Assembly (NCBI RefSeq): GCF_017565645.3
Contig: NZ_CP086136.1
Coordinates: 10,461,501 to 10,525,500 of the forward strand
Direction of reading: 5' to 3'
Source: Bradyrhizobium barranii subsp. barranii
GTDB lineage: Bacteria; Pseudomonadota; Alphaproteobacteria; Rhizobiales; Xanthobacteraceae
Length of the DNA stretch: 64,000 nucleotides
In this document: one piece after another, positions 47,611 through 56,745 of the stretch
Layout of the letters: the number at the start of each line of letters is the position of its first letter
How positions within the stretch are numbered: the stretch's first letter is position 1
The notes under the pieces: generated by a model
Databases searched by the model: none
What the model was told of the DNA's origin: nothing
What the model saw: only the letters and a program-made list of their open reading frames with translations
Made by a program: the position numbers and the translations under genes

Positions 47611-48818
47611 GACTTGTCACCGGACTTGGCCGGCGCTGGCGCGGGAGACGGAGCGACTTTGGCGCCGACGCGGGCGCGCTGGATGCCGTTGACGATGACG
47701 CGGTCCTCCGCCTTCAGCCCCTCGCGGATCACGCGAAGGCCCTCATCGAGCGGACCGAGCACCACGGGGCGGGCCTCGACGGTGTCGTCCGGCTTCACGA
47801 CGAACACGATCTTGCGGGACTGGTCGGTCGCGACCGCGACGTCGGGAATCAGCAGCGCCTCATAGGGCGCGCTGCCGATCAGCCGGACGCGGCCGAACTG
47901 GCCCGGCAGGATCGAGAGATCGGTGTTCTTGATCACGGCCCGGCTGCGCAGCGTGCCGGTTGAGACATCGAGGCGGTTGTCGAGGAAGTTGATGGTGCCC
48001 TCGTGCGACGGCTTGGTCTCGCCGGCGAGCGTCACCTGCACCGGGTTCGCGGTGTCGCGCGAGCTCGGGCGGCGGCCTTCGAACCACAGCTTGCTGTATT
48101 TGATGAAGGTCGCCTCATCCATGTCGAAATAGACGTAGATCGGGTCGAGCGCGACGATCGAGGTGAGCAGCGTCGAGGTGCCGGTATCGCTGCCCTGCAC
48201 GAGATTGCCAGGGCTGACGAGATGGCGACTGACGCGGCCGGTGAGCGGCGCGGTCACATGGGTGAACTCGATATTGAGCCGGGCGGCCTTCAGCGCACCT
48301 GCGGCCTGCGTCTCCGCGGCATGCGCGGCCTGCAAGGCCTGGCGACGCTGGTCGACGGCCTGCTCGGAGACCGCACTGGTCTGGACCAGGTTCAGGCCAC
48401 GGTCGAGCTCGCGCTTGGCAAGCTCCACCTTGGCACGCGCGTCGGACAACTGGCCGTCCGCCTGCTCGGCCACCGCCTCGAACGGGCGCGGGTCGATGAC
48501 GTAGAGCAGGTCGCCCTGATGCACGATCGCGCCGTCCTGGAACTCGACGGAGTTGACGAAGCCGCCGACACGGGGGCGCACCTGCACCTCCTCGACCGCC
48601 TCGAAGCGGCCGGTGAACTCGTCCCAATCGGTGACGGTGCGCTTGACGGGCTGGGCGACGGTCACCGGCGGCGGCGGTGGGGCGGCGGCCTGCGAGGCCG
48701 GTTGTCCGCAACCAGTGAGAGCGAACGTCGCGGCGAGGAGCCCGGCAATTGCGCAAAGTCGAGGTAGGACGAAATCGTGCGTTTTGACAAAATGCTCGTT
48801 TCGGTCCGGTCCGCTCAT
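47607..48818 (-). CDS. RND efflux periplasmic adaptor (membrane fusion lipoprotein)
   Basis: This 403-residue adaptor has a lipobox with C37 (FALTGCGQ), a biotinyl-lipoyl hairpin half VRPRVGGFVNSVEFQDGAIVHQGDLLYVID, a coiled-coil hairpin (about residues 115-195), the second lipoyl half FTHVTAPLTGRVSRHLVSPGNLV, and beta-barrel and membrane-proximal domains. I start it at the ATG at 48818 with GAGGGA about six bases upstream; longer frames to 48848 are less well supported. It links the RND permease to an outer-membrane channel. The gene overlap with the permease shows one operon. No TetR or LysR regulator is adjacent. Confidence 0.94.
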   Translation of the reverse strand: MSGPDRNEHFVKTHDFVLPRLCAIAGLLAATFALTGCGQPASQAAAPPPPPVTVAQPVKRTVTDWDEFTGRFEAVEEVQVRPRVGGFVNSVEFQDGAIVHQGDLLYVIDPRPFEAVAEQADGQLSDARAKVELAKRELDRGLNLVQTSAVSEQAVDQRRQALQAAHAAETQAAGALKAARLNIEFTHVTAPLTGRVSRHLVSPGNLVQGSDTGTSTLLTSIVALDPIYVYFDMDEATFIKYSKLWFEGRRPSSRDTANPVQVTLAGETKPSHEGTINFLDNRLDVSTGTLRSRAVIKNTDLSILPGQFGRVRLIGSAPYEALLIPDVAVATDQSRKIVFVVKPDDTVEARPVVLGPLDEGLRVIREGLKAEDRVIVNGIQRARVGAKVAPSPAPAPAKSGDKS

Positions 48819-49156
48819 CCCAAGTCCCTCGCACATTTGCCGCAGCAAAAGCAGCGTACTCGCCTACCCGCGGGCGACACAAGATGGGTTTCAATGATGA
48901 AATCTTCAAGACGAAAGCGCGCGCAACGCTTGGGAGGATGCCCTAGCCGGATGACGGGTTGACAGCGAGAGAGATGATGACAAGCGGCAGCTGATGCGCG
49001 TCGGCGGAAGGTCAGCAATCAAGACGCGGCGCTCGCCACCCTCCCCTGGAGGCGGAGGGTAAGAAAGTCGCCAGCGTCTTCGCACATGACGGACACCGTC
49101 CGCTCGGCTAGATTACTCCCAGAAAAACAAAGCCGAATTGTCCTGGGAGGACAGGC
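48819..49156. promoter_or_regulatory. Divergent intergenic region between the RND operon and the Fe-alcohol dehydrogenase gene
   Basis: This 338-base stretch must hold the promoters of both divergent units. I find no regulator gene and no clear promoter boxes. Near its right end CTCCCAG (49116-49122) is complementary to CTGGGAG (49143-49149), and the second arm contains the ribosome-binding site of the downstream GTG start, so a local mRNA hairpin could limit its translation. Confidence 0.4.
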
Positions 49157-50311
49157 GTGCACCAGGGACGTGTCGTTTACGGCGCGATCGAGGAGGTCGT
49201 GTTCGGCCATCCCGCGGCCGAGGCCGTTGTTGCGCAGATGGACCGGCTGGGGACGCACCGCGCCTTCCTGATGGTCTCGGGCACGCTGAACCGTCAGACC
49301 GACGAAATCGCGAAGATCAAGGACGCGCTCGGCGCGCGCTGCGCCGGCCTGTTCGACGCCATGCCGGCGCACACACCGCGCGAGGCAGTGATCGCGGCGA
49401 CCAATGCCGCACGCGAAGTGAACGCCGACCTGATCGTCACCGTGGGCGGCGGCTCGATCACCGACGGCGCCAAGGCGGTGCAGCTCTGCCTTGCCAACGG
49501 CATCGACGATGTCGACGGCATCGAGCGCATCCGCGTCCACAAGGGCGTCGCGCCGGAAATGACGGCGCCGAGCGTGCGCCAGATCAGCGTTCCGACCACG
49601 ATCGCCGGCGGCGAATTCAGCGCGATCGCCGGCGTCACCGACCGTGTCACGCATGTGAAGCAGATGCTGCGGCATCCGCTCACGGTGCCGCGCGCGACCA
49701 TCCTCGATCCCGCCATCACCGTGCACACGCCGGAATGGCTGTTTCTCTCCACCGGCATCCGCGCCGTCGACCATTGCGTCGAGGCGATCTGCTCGCGCGA
49801 GACGCACCCTTATGCCGATGCGCAGTCGGTGAAGGGGCTGGCCATGCTCGCCGACGCGCTGCCGCGGGTGAAGGCCGACCCTGCCGACCTCGACGCCCGC
49901 ATGGATGCGCAGATCGGCACCTGGCTGTCGATGGGCGCGCTGGCCGCCGGCGTGCCGATGGGCGCGAGCCATGGCATTGGCTATGTGCTGGGTGCGGCCT
50001 TCGACGTGCCGCACGGCTACACCTCCTGCATCATGCTCCCTGCGGTGATGCGCTGGAATGCGCGCGACAATTCCGAGCGCCAGACGATCGTCGCCGCCGC
50101 GATGGGTTTTCCCGGCCACAACGCCGGCGACGTGCTCGACGCCTTCATCCGCTCGCTCGGCATGCCGCGCAGCCTCGCCGACGTCCGCGTCTCGCCTGAG
50201 CATTTCGACGCCATCGCCGAACAGGCGATGCGCACCAACTGGATCCCGCGCAACCCGCGCAAGATCGGCGGCCCCGCCGACATTCGCGAAATCCTGCTTC
50301 TCGCCGCATAA
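49157..50311 (+). CDS. Iron-containing alcohol dehydrogenase, maleylacetate reductase-like
   Basis: This 384-residue enzyme belongs to the iron-dependent dehydrogenases, maleylacetate reductase branch: VTVGGGSITDGAKAVQLC binds NAD(P), followed by ISVPTTIAGGEFSAIAGVTD, and metal ligands are seen in STGIRAVDHCVEAICS, GASHGIGYVLG and VPHGYTS. Length and the GGGS motif fit the family. A GTG start at 49157 is supported by GGGAGG seven bases upstream. It lies 18 bases before an acyl-CoA synthetase gene, which argues for a shared catabolic pathway rather than classical chloroaromatic degradation, because no ring-cleavage dioxygenase is adjacent. The actual substrate is unknown. Confidence 0.9.
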   Translation: MHQGRVVYGAIEEVVFGHPAAEAVVAQMDRLGTHRAFLMVSGTLNRQTDEIAKIKDALGARCAGLFDAMPAHTPREAVIAATNAAREVNADLIVTVGGGSITDGAKAVQLCLANGIDDVDGIERIRVHKGVAPEMTAPSVRQISVPTTIAGGEFSAIAGVTDRVTHVKQMLRHPLTVPRATILDPAITVHTPEWLFLSTGIRAVDHCVEAICSRETHPYADAQSVKGLAMLADALPRVKADPADLDARMDAQIGTWLSMGALAAGVPMGASHGIGYVLGAAFDVPHGYTSCIMLPAVMRWNARDNSERQTIVAAAMGFPGHNAGDVLDAFIRSLGMPRSLADVRVSPEHFDAIAEQAMRTNWIPRNPRKIGGPADIREILLLAA

Positions 50312-50329
50312 TTTCAAGCCGGAGGACTG

Positions 50330-51879
50330 ATGTATCCAGGTCAGCATGCTCGTCTACGCCCGCTCCAGCCCGCCTTCATCATGGCTGCAACCGGCGAGGC
50401 CGTCACCTATCGCGAGCTCGATGCGCGCAGCAACCGCCTGGCGCATCTGTTCCGCGAGCACGGCTTGAAGCGGCTCGACCATTATTCGATCTTCATGGAG
50501 AACAATTCGCGCTACCTCGAAGCCTGCGGCGCGGGCGAGCGCTCCGGGCTGTACTACACCTGCATCAACTCGTTCCTGACGCCGGGCGAGCTCGCCTATC
50601 TCCTCGTCAACAGCCAGTCGAAAATCCTGATCACGTCCGTTGCGAAACTCGACATCGCCCGCGAGGCGATCAAGGCCTGTCCGGACATCAAGCTCTGCAT
50701 CGTCGCCGACGGCCCCGGCGAGAGCGACCGTATCGTCGGCCTCGCCGAGGTGACCGCCGACCTGCCCGAGGCTCCGATCGCCGATGAATGGCTCGGCACC
50801 GCCATGCTCTATTCATCCGGCACGACCGGACGGCCGAAAGGCATCCTGCGCCCGCTGCCGGAGGAGCCGCCGAAGCACAATCTGCCGCTGTTCGATTTCC
50901 TGACAAAGCTTTGGCGCTACCGCGAGGCATGGTCTATCTCTCGCCTGCCCCCCTCTATCACTCCGCGCCGCAAGCCGCGGTGAACCTCACGATCCGCATG
51001 GGCGGCACCGTGATCATCAAGGAGACGTTCGATCCCGAACGTTATCTCCAGCTCGTCCAGCAATGGGGTATCACCCACACCCAGCTGGTGCCGACGATGT
51101 TCTCGCGCATGCTGAAGCTGCCGGAGGAGGTGCGCGACCGCTACGACCTGTCGTCGCTGGAGATTGCGATCCACGCCGCAGCGCCCTGCCCGGCATTGGT
51201 CAAGGACGACATCATCAAATGGTGGGGGCCGATCATCCACGAATATTACGGCGCGACCGAAGGTCTCGGCTTCACCGCCTGCAACAGCGAGGAATGGCTT
51301 AGCCACCGCGGCACCGTCGGCAAGGTGCTGCTCGGCGACCTCCACATTCTCGACGAGAACATGAGGGCGTGCCCGACCGGCACGCCGGGCCAGGTCTGGT
51401 TCAAGACGGCATCGTCGTTCGAATATTTCAACGACCCCGAGAAGACCAGGGAGGCGCGCTCGGCCGACGGCAGCATGAGCACGGTCGGCGACGTCGGCTA
51501 TGTCGACGAGGATCGTTTCCTCTATTTGACCGACCGCGCGACCTTCATGATCATCTCCGGCGGGGTGAACATCTATCCGCAGGAGTGCGAGAACCTGCTG
51601 ATCACCCATCCGAAGGTCGCCGATGCCGCGGTGTTCGGCGTGCCCAATCCCGATCTCGGCGAAGAGGTGAAGGCGGTGGTGCAGCCGATGCCCGGCATCG
51701 TGCCGGGCGAGGCGCTCGCCGAAGAACTGATCGCCTTCTGCGGCCAATCGCTGTCGCGGCAGAAGGTGCCGCGCTCGGTCGATTTCGAGAAGGAACTGCC
51801 GCGGCTGCCGACGGGCAAACTTTACAAGCGGCTGCTGCGGGACCGCTATTGGGGGAACAAGACGTCACGGATCGTGTGA
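50330..51879 (+). pseudogene. AMP-dependent acyl-CoA synthetase (ANL superfamily), broken by a one-base frameshift
   Basis: Two overlapping frames together encode one acyl-CoA ligase of about 517 residues. The first, from the ATG at 50330, contains GEAVTYRELDARSNRLAHLF and the AMP-binding P-loop MLYSSGTTGRPKGI. At about 50926 the DNA reads GAGGCATGG where GAGGGCATGG is expected (codons for E-G-M), so one G is missing. The frame then continues one base shifted as MVYLSPAPLYHSAPQAAV, YYGATEG, the adenylate motif VGDVGYVDEDRFLYLTDR and the C-terminal catalytic lysine in LPTGKLYKR. Everything after the lesion is intact, so this is a very recent mutation or a sequencing error. It would activate a carboxylic acid to its CoA thioester in the pathway of the upstream dehydrogenase. 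Confidence 0.88.
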
Positions 51880-51887
51880 GCCCCACT

Positions 51888-52033
51888 GTCGTCCCGGGGC
51901 GCGACGAAGTCGCGAACCCGGGACCCATAACCACCGGCGGGAGTCGTCACGCGAGCAGGTAACTCCGAGTCTTCATCAAACGACTTCCTGTGGTTATGGA
52001 TCCCGGATCTGCGCTTCGCTTGTCCGGGACGAC
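51888..52033. repeat. Palindromic repeat, family C, copy 6
   Basis: Left cap GTCCCGGGGCGCGACG-type, right cap of the GGATCTGCGCTTCGCTTGTCC type, spacer CTCCGAGTCTTC in plus orientation. It takes up much of the 374-base gap before the peptide importer operon; 52034-52253 holds the likely promoter. Confidence 0.8.
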
Positions 52034-52253
52034 GGCGGAGTTTGTTGAGGCAGCTGCCCGCAACATCTGCACAGGAACCATCCCTTCGCACCTGCACTCT
52101 CACATGAAGAGAGTGTGAACGCCTGCGGCCTTCCGTCATCCGAATTGTCGAGGCGGCGAGCGGCCTTGCCGGTTGCCTCGCTGCACGCGCGTCGCTATCG
52201 TCTGACAAACAGGCCGCAAAGGCCCAAAAGACTAATGTCCAGGGAGGATGAGC

Positions 52254-53852
52254 ATGCGGAGCGTGTGGGCGCTCGCCGCAGTGGCGGCGCTATCTGTGCT
52301 GACGGCCTCGACCACTGCGCTCGCCGGCGGGCCCAAGCAGGGCGGAATCCTGCGGATGTACCACCGCGACAGCCCCGGCAATGCCTCGATCCATGAAGGC
52401 GCGACCTATTCGCTCAATGTTCCCTTCATGCCTGTGTTCAACAACCTCGTCATCTACAAGCAGGACGAGGCTCAGAACAGGATGGACAACATCATTCCGG
52501 AACTCGCCGAGAGCTGGGCCTGGGTCAACGACAACAAGACGCTGACCTTCAAGCTGCGCCCGGGCGTGAAATGGCATGACGGCAAGCCGTTCACCTCCGC
52601 GGACGTCAAATGCACCTTCGACATGCTGATGGGCAAGTCGCAGCAGAAGTTCCGGCAGAATCCGCGCAAGACCTGGTACGAACAGGTCAATGACGTCTCC
52701 ACCAACGGCGACCTCGAAGTTTCCTTCAACTTGAAGCGGCCGCAGCCGTCGCTGCTCGCCCTGCTCGCCTCGGGCTACACGCCGGTCTATCCCTGTCACG
52801 TCTCGCCCGGCGACATGCGCACGCACCCGATCGGCACCGGCCCGTTCAAATTCGTCGAGTTCAAGGCCAATGAATCGATCAAGCTGACCCGCAATCCCGA
52901 CTATTGGCGCGAGGGGCGACCCTATCTCGACGGCATCGAGTTCACCATCATCCCGAACCGTTCGACCGCGATCCTCGCCTTCGTCGCCGGCAAGTTCGAC
53001 ATGGCGTTCCCGACCGAAGTGAGCATTCCGCTGCTGAAGGACGTCAAATCGCAGGCGCCGAAAGCGGTCTGCGTGGTCGAGCCCAACAATGTCGCCACCA
53101 ACATCATCGTCAATTCCTCCGCGCCGCCGTTCGACAATATCGACATCCGCCGCGCCATGGCGCTGTCGCTCGACCGCAAGGCGTTCATCTCGATCATGTT
53201 CGAGGGCCAGGGCGATGTCGGCGGCACCATGCTGCCGCCGCCGAACGGGCTGTGGGGCATGCCGAAGGAGATGCTCGAGACCATTCCCGGCTACGGCCCC
53301 GATGTGAACGCCAACCGCGAGGAAGCCAGGAAGCTGATGCAGAAAGCCGGCTACGGGCCGGACAAGCATCTCGCCGTCAAGGTCTCGACCCGCAACATCC
53401 CGGTCTACCGCGATCCCGCGGTGATCCTGATCGACCAGCTTAAGAGCATCTATATCGACGGCGAGCTCGACGTGGTCGAGACCGCAAATTGGTTCCCGAA
53501 GATCGCACGCAAGGACTACATGCTCGGGCTCAATTTGACCGGCAACGCCGTCGACGATCCCGACCAGTCGTTCTACGAGAACTATTCCTGCGGTTCCGAG
53601 CGCAACTACACCAATTACTGCAACAAGGAGATCGAAAAGCTGTTCGACGTGCAGTCGCAGGAGACCGACGTCAACAAGCGCAAGAAGCTGGTGTGGGACA
53701 TCGACAAGAAGCTGCAGGAGGACGTCGCCCGCCCGATCATCTTCCACGCGCGCACCGGCTCCTGCTGGCAGCCCTATGTCAAGGGCATAACGGTGATGTC
53801 GAACAGCTCCTATAATGGGTATCGCTACGAGGACGTCTGGATGGACAAGTAG
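52254..53852 (+). CDS. ABC transporter substrate-binding protein, family 5 (peptide/nickel type)
   Basis: This 532-residue receptor has a signal peptide ending near TALAGG and family 5 blocks: PELAESWAWVNDNKTLTFKLRPGVKWHDGKPFTSADVK, HPIGTGPFKFVEFKANESIKLTRNPDYW and RRAMALSLDRKAF. I use the ATG at 52254, since AGGGAGG lies seven bases upstream; the ATG at 52248 is too close to that site. It is the first gene of a complete importer operon with two permeases and two ATPases (53888-57728). The signal peptide is of the Sec type, unlike the Tat-exported paralogue at 622-2244. The ligand cannot be told. Confidence 0.93.
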   Translation: MRSVWALAAVAALSVLTASTTALAGGPKQGGILRMYHRDSPGNASIHEGATYSLNVPFMPVFNNLVIYKQDEAQNRMDNIIPELAESWAWVNDNKTLTFKLRPGVKWHDGKPFTSADVKCTFDMLMGKSQQKFRQNPRKTWYEQVNDVSTNGDLEVSFNLKRPQPSLLALLASGYTPVYPCHVSPGDMRTHPIGTGPFKFVEFKANESIKLTRNPDYWREGRPYLDGIEFTIIPNRSTAILAFVAGKFDMAFPTEVSIPLLKDVKSQAPKAVCVVEPNNVATNIIVNSSAPPFDNIDIRRAMALSLDRKAFISIMFEGQGDVGGTMLPPPNGLWGMPKEMLETIPGYGPDVNANREEARKLMQKAGYGPDKHLAVKVSTRNIPVYRDPAVILIDQLKSIYIDGELDVVETANWFPKIARKDYMLGLNLTGNAVDDPDQSFYENYSCGSERNYTNYCNKEIEKLFDVQSQETDVNKRKKLVWDIDKKLQEDVARPIIFHARTGSCWQPYVKGITVMSNSSYNGYRYEDVWMDK

Positions 53853-53887
53853 CGCAGGCGGCTGGCGGTTTCGACAGGAGGCGATGC

Positions 53888-54835
53888 ATGTTTGCCTATC
53901 TGGTGCGGCGCCTGTTCCTGATGCTCGTGACCCTGTTCGGGATCTCGGTCGTCATCTTCTTCCTGCTGCGCATCGTGCCCGGCAACATCGTCGACATCCT
54001 GTTTGCCGCGGCGGGCTACGTCGATCCCGCCGACAAGGCCAATCTGGAGAAGGAGCTCGGCATCGACCAGCCGCTGGTCGTGCAGTACTGGCACTGGATC
54101 AGCGGCTTTCTGCGCGGCGATTTCGGCTACTCCTATGTTTCCGAGAAGCCTGCGCTTCAGGAGATTTTGCCGCGGATCCCGATCACCGCGCGGCTCGCCG
54201 GGCTGGCACTGTTGTTCTCGGCGTCGATCGGCATTCCGCTCGGCGTCATCAGCGCGGTGAAGCAGGGCACGCGGCTCGATTACGCGTTACGCGTCGTCAG
54301 CCTCAGCGGATTGTCGCTGCCCTCGTTCTGGCTCGGCCTGCTGATCCTCACCGCGTCGGTGGCGATGTTCAACCAGATGCCGATCTTCAATCCGAATCCG
54401 CAGACCTGGCTCGAAGCGTTCGCGACCTACGCCGTGCCTGCGGCCGCCGTCGGCTTCCGCAGCGCGGCGCTGACCATGCGCATCACGCGATCCTCGATGC
54501 TCGAGGTGCTGCGGCAGGACTATATCCGCACCGCGCGCGCCAAGGGCGCCTCCGACGCGGCCGTCAACTATAAGCATGCGCTGAAGAACGCGATTTTGCC
54601 CGTCATCACCGTGATCGGCATCGAGGCCGCGTTCCTGATCGGCGGCCTGATCGTGACCGAGACCGTGTTCAACATCCCCGGCGTCGCGCGCTTCCTGGTC
54701 GAAGCGATCCGCTGGCGCGACTACCCGATCGTGCAGAACCTCGTGATGTTGATTGCGGTCGTGGTGGTGAGCGCGAACTTCATCGTCGACATGCTCTACG
54801 CGGTGTTCGATCCGCGCATCCGGTATACGGATTAG
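53888..54835 (+). CDS. ABC transporter permease, DppB type
   Basis: This 315-residue inner-membrane protein has six predicted helices. TM1 is FLMLVTLFGISVVIFFLLRIVPGN, followed by the KELGIDQPLVVQYWHWISGF region, and the EAA-type coupling loop reads DYIRTARAKGASDAAVNYKHALKNAILPVITV. AGGAGG lies six bases before the ATG. It is the first of two permeases in the importer operon and pairs with the product of 54845-55738. Confidence 0.95.
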   Translation: MFAYLVRRLFLMLVTLFGISVVIFFLLRIVPGNIVDILFAAAGYVDPADKANLEKELGIDQPLVVQYWHWISGFLRGDFGYSYVSEKPALQEILPRIPITARLAGLALLFSASIGIPLGVISAVKQGTRLDYALRVVSLSGLSLPSFWLGLLILTASVAMFNQMPIFNPNPQTWLEAFATYAVPAAAVGFRSAALTMRITRSSMLEVLRQDYIRTARAKGASDAAVNYKHALKNAILPVITVIGIEAAFLIGGLIVTETVFNIPGVARFLVEAIRWRDYPIVQNLVMLIAVVVVSANFIVDMLYAVFDPRIRYTD

Positions 54836-54844
54836 GAGATCAGC

Positions 54845-55738
54845 TTGGCCGCGAGTGACTATGATCTCGAACTGAGACGCGCCGGCGCGCATGCGACTGG
54901 TGGCTGGCGGCGCGTGCTGTTCCTGGCGCAGCGGCACGTGCTGGGCGCGGCCGGGCTGATCATCATGACGCTGTTCGTGCTCACGGCGATCTTTGCCGAC
55001 TTCATCGCGCGCTACGATCCCCTGACCATCGACGCCGCCCGCGCGCTGGCGCGCCCGAGCCTGGCGCACAGGATGGGCACGGATTCCTTCGGCCGTGACG
55101 TGTTCAGCCGCATCATCCACGGTGCACGGATCTCTCTGGCCGTCGGCATCGGCTCGACGGCACTTGGCGGCACCATCGGCGTCATCGTCGGCCTGACCTC
55201 CGGCTATCTCTCCGGCTGGGTCGATCTCGTATTCCAGCGCGTCTCCGACATTCTTCAAGCGCTTCCATTGCTGGTCCTGGCCCTGATCATGACGGCGGCA
55301 CTCGGTCCGTCCTTGCCGAACGTCATCATCGCCATCGCCATTCCGCTGATCCCGACGGTATCGCGTGTCATTCGCGCCAACACGCTGGCACTGCGCGAAC
55401 TGCCCTTTATCGAAGCCGCCAAGTCGATCGGCATGAGCGAGGTGCGGATCGCGCTGCGCCACGTGCTGCCGAACACGCTGGCGCCACTGATCGTGCTCGC
55501 GACCGCGCAGCTCGGCTCGACCATCCTGACCGAAGCCTCGCTGTCCTTCCTCGGCCTCGGCATTCCCGAACCCTATCCGTCCTGGGGCCGCATGCTCTCG
55601 GAATCCGCGGCGGAATATGTCCGCACCGCGCCGTGGCTGGTGATCTTCCCGGGCATCGCGATCAGCCTCGCCGTGTTCGGCGCCAATCTGTTCGGCGACG
55701 CCCTGCGCGACATCCTCGATCCCCGGCAGCGCGGCTGA
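54845..55738 (+). CDS. ABC transporter permease, DppC type
   Basis: This 297-residue permease has a cytoplasmic N-terminus, TM1 at about residues 36-60 and the DppC-type RYDPLTID ... HRMGTDSFGRDVFSRIIHGARISLAVGI block, with an EAA loop around FIEAAKSIGMSEVRIALRHVLPNTLAPLIV. The start is a TTG at 54845 supported by AGGAGA seven bases upstream; no ATG fits. Its stop overlaps the next start by one base (TGATG), so translation of the ATPase is coupled to it. Confidence 0.94.
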   Translation: MAASDYDLELRRAGAHATGGWRRVLFLAQRHVLGAAGLIIMTLFVLTAIFADFIARYDPLTIDAARALARPSLAHRMGTDSFGRDVFSRIIHGARISLAVGIGSTALGGTIGVIVGLTSGYLSGWVDLVFQRVSDILQALPLLVLALIMTAALGPSLPNVIIAIAIPLIPTVSRVIRANTLALRELPFIEAAKSIGMSEVRIALRHVLPNTLAPLIVLATAQLGSTILTEASLSFLGLGIPEPYPSWGRMLSESAAEYVRTAPWLVIFPGIAISLAVFGANLFGDALRDILDPRQRG

Positions 55739-56745
55739 TGGCAGACAAATCCGATCTCGTGCTCGATGTGAAGAACCTGAAGACGGTGTTCTTCACCAAT
55801 TCCGGCCTGTTCAAAGCCGTAGACGATGTCTCCTTCACCGTGAGGCGCGGCGAGACGCTGGCGATCGTCGGCGAATCCGGCTGCGGCAAGAGCGTTACCG
55901 CACTGTCCCTGATGCGGCTGGTGCCCGATCCGCCCGGCCGCATCGTCGGCGGGTCGGTCACGCTCGAAGGCACCGAGCTGCTGGCGCTGGATGAATCCGA
56001 GATGCGCGCCGTCAGGGGCAATCGCATCTCCATGATCTTCCAGGAGCCGATGACCTCGCTCAATCCGGTGATGCGGATCGGTGACCAGATCGTCGAGGCG
56101 GTGCGGCTGCACCGGGCGATGCCGGCCAGAGAAGCGCGCGACATCGCGGTCGAGATGCTGCGGCTGGTCCGCATTCCCGAACCGGCACGGCGCGCGCGGG
56201 AATATCCGCATCAGCTTTCCGGCGGCATGCGCCAGCGCGCGATGATCGCGATGGCGCTCGCCTGCCGGCCGGCGCTGCTGATCGCGGACGAGCCGACCAC
56301 CGCGCTCGACGTCACCATCCAGGCGCAGATCCTGGCGCTGATCCTCGACCTTCAGAAGGAGCTCGGCACCGGCCTCGTGCTGATCACCCATGATCTCGGC
56401 GTCGTCGCGCAGACCGCGCAGCGGGTGATCGTGATGTATGCGGGGAAGAAGGTGGAGGAGGCAACGGTGGAAGCGCTGTTCGCCGATCCCAAGCACCCCT
56501 ACACGCGCGGGCTGATGGCCTCGATCCCGGCCGTGCCGGCGTCAGGTGTTCCGGTGCAGGCGCGGCTGAACGAAATCCCCGGCACAGTGCCGTCGCTGGT
56601 GCGCCTGCCGAAAGGCTGCGCCTTTGCACCGCGCTGCAAGCTCGCGATCAAACGCTGCGAGGCCGAATATCCGCCGCTGGCGGACTGGGGCGGCGGCCAT
56701 CTCGCGGCGTGCTGGCGCGCGGCCGAAGTGGCGGAGGTGGCATGA
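55738..56745 (+). CDS. ABC transporter ATP-binding protein, DppD/OppD type
   Basis: This 335-residue ATPase has Walker A GESGCGKS near residues 45-52, Q-loop [11 protein letters not shown], signature [16 protein letters not shown], Walker [13 protein letters not shown] and the OppD/DppD C-terminal extension with [21 protein letters not shown], whose cysteines in related proteins hold an iron-sulfur cluster. The ATG at 55738 overlaps the permease stop. It forms a heterodimer with the product of 56742-57728 to power the importer. The two ATPase genes overlap by four bases. Confidence 0.95.
   Translation: MADKSDLVLDVKNLKTVFFTNSGLFKAVDDVSFTVRRGETLAIVGESGCGKSVTALSLMRLVPDPPGRIVGGSVTLEGTELLALDESEMRAVRGNRISMIFQEPMTSLNPVMRIGDQIVEAVRLHRAMPAREARDIAVEMLRLVRIPEPARRAREYPHQLSGGMRQRAMIAMALACRPALLIADEPTTALDVTIQAQILALILDLQKELGTGLVLITHDLGVVAQTAQRVIVMYAGKKVEEATVEALFADPKHPYTRGLMASIPAVPASGVPVQARLNEIPGTVPSLVRLPKGCAFAPRCKLAIKRCEAEYPPLADWGGGHLAACWRAAEVAEVA

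Noticed and set aside
33130..52033. The evenly spread palindromes as a CRISPR array
   Set aside because: The units are kilobases apart, each is a single long inverted repeat between genes, and there are no short regularly spaced repeats or cas genes.
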